Source of the DNA: Platynereis dumerilii
Taxonomy: Eukaryota > Annelida > Polychaeta > Phyllodocida > Nereididae
Direction: 5' to 3'
NCBI GenBank assembly: GCA_026936325.1
Contig: JAPTHN010000042.1
Location: 1,860,001-1,924,000 of the forward strand
DNA: 64,000 bases
In this document: in pieces, positions 45,830 to 57,711 of the stretch
How positions within the stretch are numbered: position 1 is the first letter of the stretch
Layout: every line of letters starts with the position of its first letter
Made by a program: the position numbers and the translations under genes
The notes under the pieces: model-generated
Databases searched by the model: none
What the model was told of the DNA's origin: nothing
What the model saw: only the letters and a program-made list of their open reading frames with translations

Positions 45830-47236
45830 GGGGAAACTAAAATTGCTATATCTTCTGAATCAATGGGCCAATTTCAACAAATTACCCCTCAAAATATCCT
45901 GAATTTTGAGTTTTACAAATATAGGTCAATACATGACCCATATGCAAATTAAGTAGGTCGTCAGAGGTCAAAAGGTCACAAAAATTGACTATTGCTTAAA
46001 ATCTGAACCAATGTCCAAATAAAAACCACAGCTGCCAACCCAATGAGACTTGGTAGGTCATGGAGGGCGTAGATTATAGATAACAAGTATGAAAGTCCAT
46101 TTTATGCCAACAAATGGATAATTCATGCATGTGTCAACAGCGGCACATAATGAAATATGGTACATATTTAAAAATGACCGTTTTAGGGGTGGAGGAAACT
46201 AAAATTGCTGTATCTCCTGAACCAATGGTCTTATCCCCACAAATTACCCCTCAAAATGTTCGAACTTGTAAGTTCTACACATATAGGTCATTATATGACC
46301 AATATGCAAATTAATTAGGTCATCAGAGGTCACAAGGTCACGAAAATTGATCGTTGCTTAAAATCTGAACCCTCATCCAAAAACAAACTCCTTAGCTGCC
46401 AAACCAATGGGACTTGTGAAGTCATTTAGGGGTCAGATTATAGATAAAAAGTGTTAAAGTAAATTTTATGTCTAACAATGCAGATTTTATGTATGTTTCA
46501 GCATTGGCACAAACAGAATATGTCAGATATTTGAAAATGACCGTTTGAAGGGCGAGGGAAACTAAAATGCTATATCTCCTGAAACAGTGGTGCTATCCCA
46601 ACATATTACCCCTTAAGATGTTCTTTAAATATAGGTCATTATATGACCAATATGCAAATTATTTCGGTCATCAGAGGTCGAAAGATCACAAAACTTGACC
46701 ACTGACTAAAATCTGAACACCTCATCAAACAACAAACACCACAGCTGCCAAACCAATTGGATTTGTCAAGTCATTTAGGGAAAAGATAATAGATAACAAG
46801 TTTGAAAGTCAATTTTATGTCCTAAAATGCAGAGTTTCTGTATGTGTCAGCAGTGGGACATAAACAAAATATGGCAGGTATTTGAAAATGATAGTTTCAG
46901 GGGTGGGCGAAACTAAAAAAATTGCAATATCTCCCGAACCAGTGGTCCAATTCCAACTAATTGCTGCTGCAGGTGTCTGGAATTAGGAGTTTTATACATG
47001 TTATTTGACCAACATGCAAATCAATTAGGTCATCAGAGATCAGAAGGTTGCAAAAATGTACCTTTGCTTAAAATCTGAGCCCTCATGAAAAAATTACACA
47101 CCGTAACCGGCAAAGTCATGTAAGGCTCAGATGATAGACAACAACTGTCAAAGTCAATTCTATGCCTAAAATTAGGCTTTACAGGATATTTCTTATACAG
47201 CACTGAAATGTAAAAAATGTAGAGGACTAGGGACCT
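45830..47236 (+). repeat. four ~360-bp tandem units, left arm
   Basis: Each unit carries AAAATTGCTATATCTCCTGA, ACAAATTACCCCTCAAAAT, ATATGCAAATTA, GTCATCAGAGGTCA, CTTAAAATCTGA and TTATAGATAACAAGT. Unit-by-unit divergence exceeds arm-to-arm divergence, so the array formed first and the arms were homogenised or copied later. Short frames such as GVGETKIAVSPEPM recur once per unit but are interrupted each time; I read them as non-coding. Confidence 0.85.
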
Positions 47237-47239
47237 GGT

Positions 47240-47560
47240 GGTATATCAATCTATAAGTCCTCAAACAAACACCTTAGCTATCAAAGCAATGGGACTTGTT
47301 CAGTCATTTAGGGGTCAGATTATAGATAACAAGTGTCAAAGTAGATTTTATGCCCAAAAAGGAGAATTTATGTATACATTTCAGCTATGTCACATAATCA
47401 AATATGACAGAAAATGTGTTTCAGGGGCGGGGGAAATTAAAATTGCTGTTTCTCCTGAACAAATGGTCCAATTCCTACAAATTACAACACAAAATGTTTT
47501 CAATTGTAAGTTCTACACCCGATGCATGATGTCCTTACATGCTCAATATGAAAATTGAGA
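47240..47560 (+). repeat. extra repeat unit in the loop
   Basis: A fifth unit of the same ~360-bp family (AACACCTTAGCTATCAAAGC, GGGGTCAGATTATAGATAAC, GGGGGAAATTAAAATTGCTG, TCAATATGAAAATTGA). It has no mirror partner beyond 49742 and is more diverged than the arm units. Confidence 0.75.
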
Positions 47561-47907
47561 GTCCATCAAGGGGCAAAACACCAGAAAATGTGACTGAATG
47601 TGCCACACACAACTGAAATGCATGTCTTGTCAATAAGATGAAGAGTTGATTCAAGACATAGTAAACTAAATATAAAATAGGACTATCAAATTTGTGATTT
47701 ATAGATGTCCGGAAACTGCTCCTCTTCGCTTCTGGCTTTTTTGAGAACTCAAAACTAGACAGACTGAGAGAACTGGGATCAAATGGTCAAAAATATGGCA
47801 GCATACCACCAATACTCCCCTCCATGTTTCCTCCTTCTGGTTAGTATCATCCCTTCTAGTTTCCTCAAACTTCTCTTTCTGCCTTCTCCTTTGTCTCAGG
47901 ACTCCTT

Positions 47908-48052
47908 CATAGTCTCCTACTCCATAGTCTCCTACTCCAGAGGCTCCTCCTTCATAGTCTCCTTCTTCATAGTCTCCTCCTTCATAGTCTCCTCCTTCAT
48001 ACCTTCCTTCATAGTCTCGTCCTTCATAGTTTCCTCCTTCATAGTCTCACTA
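47908..48052 (+). repeat. CT-rich minisatellite, unit about 15-18 bases
   Basis: TCCTCCTTCATAGTC is repeated about nine times with small changes. The long frame through it (205 codons, rich in IVSSFIVS) is a repeat product. Confidence 0.85.
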
Positions 48053-48177
48053 TTCGCCTCAATGCTTACATTATTTCTCCTCTTCCCTTCGTGTCAATAT
48101 GTAGATGTACTTCTACCCTCCAAGCGTCTTCCATGTCTCCAGCTTCCATGCTTCCTCCAATCATCCTCGATGATATA

Positions 48178-48501
48178 CAGTACAACCCAAAATAAAGTAA
48201 GAACTTTCTCCGCCAGAAGTCCTCTTTTTACCTATTTTGCCCTCCTTGCCTTTCTCCCCTCCACCCAAAATCTCCCCACAACTAACTTAGTGTCCTCACC
48301 ACAACCTTATCCCATATTAATGCAATTGCAATTAGCAATGGGGCACACACAAAAATCATATGCAATTGGGGTGATGGAGTTTAAATTGTTGTTGGTTTAA
48401 TGTAAATTTACTGTGATTTTAAAAGGTGGTTCAAAGTAGGTAAAGGTGGCTGATTCTTCCTTCCTGTTGGGGGTAATCATACTTTATATTGGGTTGTACT
48501 G
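48178..48501. mobile_element. 324-bp element with ~21-bp inverted ends
   Basis: CAGTACAACCCAAAATAAAG at 48178 and CTTTATATTGGGTTGTACTG at 48482-48501 pair with one mismatch. The left flank ends in TA, the right begins CAG, so a TA duplication is not proven. No ORF. A Tc1/mariner-type MITE is possible. Confidence 0.6.
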
Positions 48502-48569
48502 CAGGGAGGATAGGGTTCATGAAAGGTAATTTTGTAGCAAGTAAAACGGGGAGAGGGTCAGAGGGAGGG

Positions 48570-48762
48570 GATCGTTGGATGAAGGCTTGAGGTGTTATAG
48601 GGTTATGCACTTGACAAGCTTATTGGGATAGGAGGAGAAAACAGAAATGGGGCATAGGGATGATTGATACTGCTATGCAATAGAGTGCCCTAGCCTGAAT
48701 ATGAACCCAGTATAGAGTGGTTGGGTGTTCAACATGCACCACTGAGCTAACCTGCCTCCCAG
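48570..48762 (-). mobile_element. diverged copy of the tRNA-derived SINE
   Basis: The order of blocks follows the SINE at 33803-34004 on - (GGCTTGAGGTGTTATAGGGT, TATGCACTTGACAAGC, GGGATAGGAGGAGAAAACAG, AATGGGGCATAGGGATGATTG, TATGAACCC, GGTGTTCAACATGCACCACT). Many differences; an old copy. Confidence 0.65.
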
Positions 48763-48929
48763 TGGGTGACAGGAAAAGAGGCAGAGGGAGAGAGATATAA
48801 TAAGAAAGATGAGTGACTCCAGACCTTTTCTCTTTGACTTCTTAGTCTCCTCCCAACATCCTTGTCTCCCCCCTCACCCGCCATGCTCTATTAGTGGACC
48901 CTCTTTCCTGGCTTTCGCCTCCCTTGTCA

Positions 48930-49086
48930 CCCCCCCCCCCCCCCCCCCCCCCCCCGTCTCCTGCTAGCACAAGGGAACTAGAAGAAAGAAGCATTGAGAA
49001 AGAAGGCCAAGAAGATAGTCATATAAAAAATGAGCAAAAAGGAGGATGAATACATATAATTTAATGGGGCGGGGGGGGGGGGGGGG
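48930..49086. repeat. 26-C homopolymer and nearby 16-G run
   Basis: C26 at 48930-48955 and GGGGC then G16 at 49066-49086, opposite in sense and about 115 bases apart, within the loop of the 45641-51361 foldback. The strands could form G-quadruplex or i-motif structures, or pair with each other. Lengths may be unreliable in assembly. Confidence 0.85.
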
Positions 49087-51843
49087 TGTGCGCCCTAAGA
49101 ATGAAAGATGTTTAGAATCAACCTTTTTGAGTATATTGCCTTGTCATAATTAATGCTCAGGGTGCCCTGAATCACCTCACATAAGGTGCTTGGGAAGCAC
49201 CCTATGTGCTCGTGAAAAAGAGCTGCTCCCGGTGGAAATGTTATAGCAGGTTATCAGTACTCTGGCATTGCTCCACTCACCGGCATGTGCGACTGGAGGT
49301 GGTTCACTGCCTTCGCCTACCCACAGCTGCAAACTAGCATGTCATTTAGGCACTGCTCAGCAATTTATGCAATAACCAAGCCACCCAATTATTTCATAAT
49401 TCTGCAGATAGAGTCAAAGCATCCATGAAAGGTTGGATGGTTCACCTCTTGATGAGACTTTACTGCATCCAACAATGTGCAATACACCTCCTGTTCTTGT
49501 AGAGTGTACCTTATCGATGCTGATGCACCTTGTCACCTCTGATGCACCCCAGAAGTTTTCACATCCACCCCAACAGGTGTTTCACTCCACCCTATGTACC
49601 TTTTTTCTCAGAATGTGACTGGAGAATTGGTAGGATCTAGGAGAATGTTGGAAAGAGAAATTATTTTCTGGTACTTTTGTGTGATGGAATCTTCTCCAAG
49701 CAAAGAAACTCAAATTGATGACTTATGGATTGATATACTCACCTGGTCCCTGGTGACATCCTCTACATTTTTTACATTTTAATGTTGTATAAGAAATATC
49801 CTGTAAAGCTCAATTTTAGGCATAAAATTGACTTTGACACCTTACATGACTTATCAAGCACCATTGGTTTGCCGGTCACGGTGTGTAATTTCTTCATGAG
49901 GGCTCAGATTTTAAGCAACAGTACATTCTTACAACCCTTTGATCTCTGATGACCTAATTGATTTGCATGTTGGTTAAATAACATGTTCAAAACTCCTAAT
50001 TCCAGACACCTGCAGCAGCAATTAGTTGGAATTGGACCACTGGTTCGGGAGATATTGCAATTTTTTTAGTTTCGCCCACCCTTGAAACTATCATTTTCAA
50101 ATACCTGCCATATTTTGTTATATCCCACTGCTGACATATACATAAACTCTGCATTTTTAGACATAAATTTGACTTTCATAATTGTTTCAGATTATCTTTT
50201 CCCTAAATGACTTAACAAAGTCCAATTGGTTTGGCAGCTATGGTGTTTGTTGTTGATGAGGTGCTCAGATTTTAGGCAGCAGTAAATTTTTGTGACCTTT
50301 CGACCTCTGATGACCTAATTAATTTGCATATTGGTCATCTAATGACCTATGTATGTAGAACCCACAAGTCCAAACATTTTAAGGGGTAATATGTTGGGAT
50401 AGCACCATTGTTTCAGGAGATATAGCATTTTAGTTTCCCCCGCCCTTAAAACGGTCATTTTCAAATATCTGACATATTCTGTTTGTGCCAATGCTGAAAT
50501 ATACATAAATTCTGCATTTTTAGACATAAAATTTACTTTGACACTTTTTATCTATAATCTGACCCCTAAGTGACTTAACAAGTCCCATTGGTTTGGCAGC
50601 TAAGGAGTTTGTTTTGGATGAGGGCTCAGATTTTAAGCAACAATCAATTTTCGTGACCTTGTGACCTCTGATGACGTAATTAATTTGCATATTGGTCATA
50701 TAATGACCTATGTGTAGAACTTACAAGTTCGAACATTTTGAGGGGTAATTTGTGGGGATAGGACCATTGGTTCAGGAGATACAGCAATTTTAGTTTCCTC
50801 CACCCCTAAAACGGTCATTTTCAAATATGTACCTTATTTCATTATGTGCCGCTGCTGAGACATGCATGAATTATCCATTTGTTGGCATAAAATGGACTTT
50901 CACACTTGTTATCTATAATCTAAGCCCTCCATGACCAACCAAGTCTCATTGGGTTGGCAGCTGTGGTTTTTATTTGGACATTGGTTCCGATTTTAAGCAA
51001 TAGTCAATTTTAGTGACCTTTTGACCTCTGACGACCAACTTAATTTGCATATGGGTCATGTATTGACCTATATTTGTAAATCTCAAAATTCTGGACATTT
51101 TGAGGGGTAATTTGTTGAAATTGGCCCATTGATTCAGAAGATATAACAATTTTAGTTTCCCCAACCCCATAATTCATGTGCTCAAATCCGACACAGATTC
51201 CCATATTTAAGGGCTGATTACTACCACTAAGCTGCCGCTCCAATCTTGGGCCCCAACTTTTTTATAGTCTATAGGCATATGTCTTTCAGAAAAACACTGT
51301 TAGATTTTGCCACCCCAGGTGGTACCGATCTGTGAAAATACGGGGTCTGGCTCATGGACTATATGGGCATCTAAATTGACGATACCATCATTCAATGTGC
51401 AAACCTTGATTGTGAGTTTTAGTTACATTGCATTTTCCAAAAAAGTGCTTGAATGGAAACCCAATGTTTGATCTATAGAGACTCCCTGTGAAATGTATGT
51501 TAGGAGCAATCAAGCATTAGCTTCTGATGTTCTGTATAGAACAGAATTCAGTGAAAATGTGCAAGGAGGTCATCAAGTGTGAATACTCTAAAAGCTATGG
51601 TGTGTTCAACTTTACTTCAAAACAAAAGTTACTTTGAAGCTTGATCATAGTACATTATTTGAGATTGAATAGCTTCAACAGTTCTTTCTTTAGTGGTTTG
51701 TGTATCTGGCAGCCAATGTCAGCATACAAAGAGATAATGATAGATAATAAGCGCAACCCTCTATAAAGTGTATCAGCCCAGCTCTGTTCTCTCAAGAGGG
51801 TTGATTGACATGACTCAAGCTGTCATACACCAATCAAATACCA

Positions 51844-52168
51844 CACTCTAAACATCTGCTTGTCACTGTGACTAGTTTCTGACTACTTTAGGGTAGTAAT
51901 GGTTGCAAAAATTTGGTACTGACTTCCTGGAAAGTAAATTTGACTATTCTATTATAATCAGAATGACTATGTTGACTATGTTAGTGTCCAAAAGGTAGTC
52001 AATTTGATCACCATCTGGCAGCTTTGATTACCAGAGTTTTACAGTTTACTAATCCAATATTTGTAACATTGACTACCTTTTAGTAATTTTGACTTAAGGA
52101 GTTGTCGGTTTAGGCACCAGGAATTACCACTCTAGAGTTGTCATCTTGACCACCCTGTGTTTAGAGTG
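51844..52168. mobile_element. MITE with CACTCTAAACA ends
   Basis: CACTCTAAACA (51844) and TGTTTAGAGTG (52158-52168) are perfect inverted ends over 325 bp. The interior is full of GACTA/TAGTC words (GACTATTCTATTATAATCAG; GTTGACTATGTTAGTG). A second, more decayed copy lies inverted at 58290-58614. No target duplication recognised. Confidence 0.75.
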
Positions 52169-53339
52169 CAAGGAAATATGACGCATTCAAGCTCTTCACC
52201 CAATTCATTTTTACTTGAATCGGTCCTTTTGATTCCGGCTGTAAGATTTCAACCAATGTACTTGCACCTCATTCATGTCATCTATATTCATTTGAAATAC
52301 TACTCAGGTATTTCTGTAACATTGATTATCATTTTTGTCATCCACTTTCAAAGTTTAATTCAATAGTCCCTGCAAATTTTATTGAAAATCAAGGGCATAT
52401 TTATCGATATGCACATATCATACCCGCTGTTTAAAAATGTGAAATTCAATATGTCTCATTAATGTGTGAGCCACTATGCATTTGGGTGCTATTCTTTGCT
52501 TCTATTTGCACTGCAATGCAGCCACTAGATTACATAATTTGACAATGAAATTGAGTAAGTTTAGTTTGTTGCACTGGACAAATTCAAGATGTCTGAACAC
52601 TTAGAAACTGACAAAAGGACCCAAAGACTGCAAGAAAAATCCTATTTAATGGGTAAGTAACTTTAAAAGGTCATTCAGTAAAAAAGTAATTTAAATTGTC
52701 AAATGATCAAGAAAACCTTGTCTGTCCACATACACATGCCAAAAAGGACAGACTATTGATAGAGGGGTGACGATATCCAGGATAAATTTTCTTTATTTTG
52801 TTTTTATGACAAAGAACGTTCATTCTTCTGCAACTGTTTCGTTTTAAAAATGACTGCAAGTCAAATATGCCGAAAATTGTAATGAAAGTGACCTGTTTGC
52901 CATTCATGATTAGTGAGACTTCTTATACAGCATAATAAACAAATCAGGGATGGGAACGAGTACCTAAGTTGTTTGACAAATGCAATGCTTTTTAAAGATT
53001 GCCATTTTCAGCTCTGACCACCCACACACACTGACTTCACCACCTGCTTATGCAGCTTGTTGCTGGAGCACTGTTGCATTTTGTTGATATAACTGCAGTG
53101 TAGTCGTAAAAATATAATTTTCAAAGATTAAACTACTTCCAACAGTACATACTTAATGAAAATGCATTCTGTCATATATTCTATGAAATAAGAATGCAAA
53201 ATATTTAATTGATAATCTATAAAGATTCAACCTCCAAGACTGTTTTCATTAGCCCTTGGGTGTGACCAAGACTCAAATAATGCCAGTTATGGTGAGAGGA
53301 AAGACAAGTAGCCACCACCAGTTGTCAACCAGTAAATAT
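52169..53339. other. AT-rich DNA without a recognised feature
   Basis: No supported ORF or repeat partner was seen. Confidence 0.4.
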
Positions 53340-54190
53340 GACTCAGTGGTCCGGTATCCAATATACATGTTCTATGAGAGCTCTGTCTGATTTTGTGGGT
53401 TGACAGGTCCACCTGCATTTCTCACCACATTTCACCGTCCATCAGGAGTCAAAGTAAAAAAATAGCATGCAATGCATGCACCGTGTCCTCGAGCAATTTA
53501 ATAACCCTTATAACTCAATGGGGTATGATCATTACATTAAAACATCTCTATAAATTGTTAAAAGTTGCATTCTATCTATAGATCTATCAATCTACCTATC
53601 AGTCTATCTATCTGTCTATCTATGTGTCTATGTGTCTATCTGTCTATCTTTAGTAATTGGCTGAAGCATAAATCTCAGGTTGTGGTGCACCCCACTTTGT
53701 CTCAGGGCGGAAGGGCCAAAGGGAAGAAGAAGAAGATGCTTCTCAGAAATCGTCTGCTGAGCAAGGAGGAATTTGGGGGATTAAAGTCAACTATTTAGAG
53801 CAGTGAGACATAAGATTAAAGTCAGGGCATCTAGTGCAACAGTGTAAACACTGGGCATCATAATGGCATCATAACTTTGGGTTGTTCTTGCATTTGTGAA
53901 ATGCTTTTCGATCCACACCAACTTTGATATGACAATCCCATTGATGACGACAAAGGGCCCGAGGCCCTGCTCTCGGACACAAAAAGGAATATATGAGACC
54001 TTGCAAGCGGAAGGTTTGATCAGCCTCTCATCTTTCCGCAATACATTATAGAAGCCAGCAGCTTGTTAGAAACCGTGGTAGCCATTATCCAACTTCTGAC
54101 CTGGCTTCACCTGCTTTTCATAGCATAGGAAATACAGCTCTAAATATTGATAATGTGAACCAAAAAATGCCTAAACAGGCAAACTATCTG
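53340..54190 (+). repeat. duplicated block shared with 16300-16690, with insertions
   Basis: 53398-53450 (TTGACAGGTCCACCTGC, CACATTTCACC) and 53984-54090 (GGAATAT, GAGACCTTGCAAGCGGAAGG) match the 16.4-16.6 kb block in order. In between lie a TCTA tract (53573-53650) and a LINE tail (53676-53737). Confidence 0.6.
53676..53737 (+). mobile_element. 3' tail of the RTE-like LINE
   Basis: CAGGTTGTGGTGCACCCC, then GGGCGGAAGGGCCAAAGGGA and (AGA)n match the last 60 bases of the LINE at 11480-12200 (CAGGTTGTGGTGCGCCGCGC ... GACGGAAGAGCGTAA and (GAA)n). An extremely 5'-truncated copy. Confidence 0.7.
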
Positions 54191-54655
54191 GTTCAGCATA
54201 GCTTTGAGAATGATTTGTCATCATACCATCAAACGTACATAATGATAGCAATTAACTTAATTTGGCATAGTTTCTAAGAGACATTACATTATTTAAAAGT
54301 ATATCATTGTAATTAAGTGAAATGAATGTATGGAGATAAAGAATATAAAGAGGATGTGAGTGAAGATGAAAAGAAAAACAGTAATTGTAAAAGAAAACAA
54401 GCTAAGCCATTTGAAAAATGTCTTCTTCTGAAGTAGAATTTCTGGACTGCTAAATTCAAGCTACCCAGTGTCAAATAAACAACAATTGGTAAAGGTATAT
54501 TGAATAATTTGCTCTATCTCATCATTATTATTTAAAAAAGAGCTAAACAGCTTGCTCAGTGCTTCGTTTAAAAATTGATACTGTGTGTGTTGGGCAGTTG
54601 ATAGTGGGCCAAATGAAGTGTTGTCCCCGCAGTGCAATAGCTTCTGTTTTGGCTG

Positions 54656-54844
54656 CACTCTAAAAAATGTCGGGACAAAATTGGTTTTTAAGATTCAAAA
54701 TGGTTTTTTGAAAAACCAAATTTCAATGCAAAACCAACAAGGATTTTTAAAAAAATCCATGTTGGTTTTTTGCATTGAAATTTGGTTTTTCAAAAAACCA
54801 TTTTGAGTCTAAAAAACCAATTTTGTCTGAATTTTTTTCGAGTG
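54656..54844. mobile_element. palindromic hairpin MITE, copy 1
   Basis: CACTCTAAAAAATGTC ... GACAAAATTGGTTTTTAAGA ... AAATCCATG centre ... CAATTTTGTCTGAATTTTT, TTCGAGTG: both halves are near-perfect complements over about 90 bases each. It contains runs of GGTTTTT/AAAAACC. No ORF. Confidence 0.85.
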
Positions 54845-55290
54845 TGAGGTGTGTGTTTGTAAAGGAGGTCTATAGGCAGTACACTTTGCCGTTAAGTAAT
54901 TGTGGGCAAATAATGCGTAAATAGTTTTTGTTCAGCAAACAGTCGGAGCTCATAGCAGATGGTGAAGCAATTTGAGAAGGCCTTCGAATGTGATATATAT
55001 ATGCGAAAAAGGGTTACCAATATACACTTCTGTGTGCCACTGCACTACCAGTGGATAGCCAAAAATGAATTACCGGTAACGGCACAAATTACTCGATATT
55101 GCAATGTGGCTGTCCACTTGACAATATCTATAATACTAACATTTACATTGAGAGAGCAGCCAAGGAAATGTCATCACAATGATGAACCTGCATGCATTAA
55201 CAGTTGGTATGGGCCATTATTTATTTCCTCCGCTCCCTTCACAGAATATGAAAATATATTCGTGTATGCTGCGTACCATAACAACAGATC

Positions 55291-55590
55291 TTAAGCCCTT
55301 GTTTGCAGAAAGGTTAGCCTCCGCTGGGGGAGACAATTGGCCTGAATACTATCCACCGTTTTTGGCTCAAATCCCAGCTTCCTTATATAGTCAAGTTTCT
55401 TATCTCTTATCGAGGCACTTGCTCTGCACTTCAGCATAAAGTGAGCAGTGTCTTCTTTCTCTTCATTGCAGAGGGGGCACATCGCAGAAAGGGACTCCTT
55501 GGTCTTTGCTTTCTTCTCTTGAAGTGGATAACTTCGCACAAGGAGCCTCGCTCTGGTATGCGCCGCCATCACTGTCCTTGAACTGGTAGT
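55291..55590 (-). pseudogene. C-terminal LINE fragment with CCHC-type zinc motif
   Basis: A 93-codon frame on - reads AHTRARLLVRSYPLQEKKAK, then CPLCNEEKEDTAHFMLKC, then RDKKLDYIRKLGF. C-x2-C-x7-8-H-x4-C with HF is the zf-RVT-type tail of non-LTR reverse transcriptases. The RT core is missing. It lies exactly between the two direct units, so it may mark the insertion or junction of that duplication. Confidence 0.65.
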
Positions 55591-56176
55591 GCAGGTTGAC
55601 CATACGGTATGTGCCTGAAAGCATCATTATCCAGCTTCTGACCTGGCTTCACCTGCTTTTCATGGCATAGTAAATACTGATCTAAATATTGATAATGTGA
55701 ACCAAAAAATTACTAAACAGGCAAACTATCAGGTTCAGCATAGCTTTGAGAATGATTTGTCATCTTACCGTCAAAGGTACATCATGATAGCAATTAGCTT
55801 GAGACATTACATTATTTAAAAGTATATCATTGTAATTAAGTGAAATGAATGTATGGAGATAAAGAATATAAATACAATGGAAGTTAACATGAAAAGAAAA
55901 AGAGTAAAAGAAAACAAGCTTAGCCATTTTAAAAATGTCTTTTTCTGAAGTAGAATTTCCGGACAGCTACAGTAAATTCAAGCTGCCCAGCGTCAAATAA
56001 ACAACAATTGGAAAAGGTATATTGAATAATTTGCTGTATCGCTTCATTATTATTTAAAAAAGAGCTAAACAGCTTGCTCAGTGCTTCTTTCAAAAAATTG
56101 AGACTGTGCTTTGGGCAGTGATAGTGGGCCAAATGAAGTGTTGTCCCGGCAGTGCAATAGCCTCTGTTTTTGGCTG

Positions 56177-56387
56177 CACTCTAAAAAATGTCGGGACAAA
56201 ATTGGTTTTTTAGATTCAAAATGGTTTTTTGAAAAACCAAATTTCAATGCAAAACCAACATGGATTTTTAAAAAAATCCATGTTGGTTTTTAAAAAAATC
56301 CATGTTGGTTTTTTGCATTGAAATTTGGTTTTTCAAAAAACCATTTTGAATCTAAAAAACCAATTTTGTCTGAATTTTTTTAGAGTG
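56177..56387. mobile_element. palindromic hairpin MITE, copy 2
   Basis: Same as 54656-54844 but the centre (TTTTTAAAAAAATCCATGTT, GG) is present twice, lengthening it by about 22 bases. The change arose after the unit was duplicated. Confidence 0.85.
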
Positions 56388-57426
56388 TGAGGTGTGTGTT
56401 TGTGAAGGAGGTCTATAGGCAGTACACTTTGCCGTTAAGTAATTGTGGGCAAATAATGCGTAAATAGTTTGTGTTCAGCAAACAGTCGGAGCTCATAGCG
56501 GATGTTGAAGCAATTTGAGAAGGCCTTGAATATGATATGTATACGTTCAAACAAGAGATGCTAATATACACTTCTGTGTGCCACTGCACTACCAGTGGAT
56601 AGCCAAAAATGAATTAATGGCGCAAATTACTGGATATTGCAATGTGGCTGTCCACTTGACAGTATCTATAATACTAACATTTACATTGAGAGAGCAGCCA
56701 AGGAAATGTCACCACAATGATGAACCTGCATTAACAGTTGGTATGGGCCATTATTTATTTCCTCCACTCGCTTCACAGAAGATGAGAATATATTTGTGTA
56801 TGCTGCGTACCATAACAACAGATATTAAGCCCTTGTTTGCAGAAAGGTTAGCCTCCACTGGGGGAGACAATTGGCCTGAATACTATCCAGAATTTCAACT
56901 TTGACCTTTCCACCATGAGTCATTTGGAAAGCTATACAGGTCCATCATTTCACTCCTGGGACTAAGCCACTAAAGTGCTATTTTGTTGGTATTCACTCAC
57001 ACACAAAAAAACACGCACAGATAAAAGACAAGTAGAAAGGAAACAAGGATATAGAGATGCATTTTTGATACATCAACTCTGCTCTGCCTCAGGTCAACAT
57101 GCTCCATCTTTAGAAAAAAAGTGGTAGAGAGACAAATGAATTTACATGAATATCTACAGTATAGAGATTTTAGGTGCTGGATACACTAGCAATACTATAC
57201 AAAATATGTTGTAATTAATGCATGAGTTGATTCTCTACAGTGAGCGTACTTATATTTTAAGCCTAAAACACCTGTAAATTTACACCCGTAAATGTACATT
57301 TGAAAAGTCAGAGTACTAAACAAAGCACTACACTAAGTCTTACTGCAAGGGTCTGATTTTAAAGAAGGTTGAACCGTTTTGGATGAAGGTTATTGATAAA
57401 AGTACTATAGATAAATCTAAAATATT

Positions 57427-57711
57427 TTAACAAAGAATTTGAGGCAGTTTCTTTGGGAATTCAACCATTTGCACTAATCTAGCAACAGTGAATGTCATGT
57501 CCAAGCCCAACACATAGTCTCTGGCACTAATCACCCCAAAGTGATTGAGCAGGTGGAGTTTTGGGTCACACCACAAACTAATTAAATTCAAAGAATGATC
57601 AGCTGTCTTGGCTAAACTAAACACAGTTTCCTGATGGGACTTCCAGTGTTCCACAGTATGATGCACAAAAGGTAATGCTACTTCATCTAAAGTGGCATAC
57701 AACTTCACTCA
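57427..57711 (-). other. 93-codon open frame, intact only in copy C
   Basis: Reads KLYATLDEVALPFVHHTVEH, WKSHQETVFSLAKTADHSLN and LISLWCDPKLHLLNHFGVIS, ending ILC and TAA; no ATG at its start and a TGA just upstream. The homologous DNA in copies A (11250-11475) and B (41110-41390) is closed by several stops. Either chance openness, or a decayed exon of an unknown gene carried in the segment. No family recognised, no splice sites proven. Confidence 0.3.

Larger units (their letters stand above)
45641..51361. mobile_element. 5.7 kb foldback with tandem-repeat arms (Rehavkus/TU-like)
   Basis: The ends are TAGTCCATGAGCCAGACC and its complement; arms 45641-47236 and 49742-51361 are reverse complements of about 1.6 kb. 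Each arm starts with about 190 bp of unique tip (CCTGGGGTGGCAAAATCT; TTGGGGCCC) and then has four tandem units of 351-363 bp (phase word GAAACTAAAA at 45833, 46195, 46558, 46909). The 2.5 kb loop holds one more unit, a CT-rich repeat, a small inverted-terminal element, a SINE relic and poly-C/poly-G runs, and no transposase. Sea-urchin TU elements and the MULE-related Rehavkus group are known for such tandem-repeat arms; assignment here is by structure only. No clear target duplication was found. Confidence 0.78.
54083..56890 (+). repeat. direct duplication, two units of about 1.26 kb
   Basis: 54083-55343 and 55625-56890 match closely throughout (CTTCTGACCTGGCTTCACCT; AAGTATATCATTGTAATTAA; TTTGGGCAGTGATAGTGGGCC; GGGGGAGACAATTGGCCTGA), with small indels. 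A 280-bp spacer holds a LINE fragment. The right half of each unit (54900-55300; 56460-56860) is also the inverted match to 41920-42290 of copy B, so only copy C was duplicated here. Confidence 0.85.

Noticed and set aside
47783-48400. 205-codon frame on +
   Set aside because: Made largely by the CT-rich minisatellite and by a MITE end; no domain.
45749-51243. A repeated protein (GVGETKIAVSPEPM ... frames) in the 45-51 kb arms
   Set aside because: The frames are broken in every unit and follow the DNA repeat on both arms; no sign of coding constraint.
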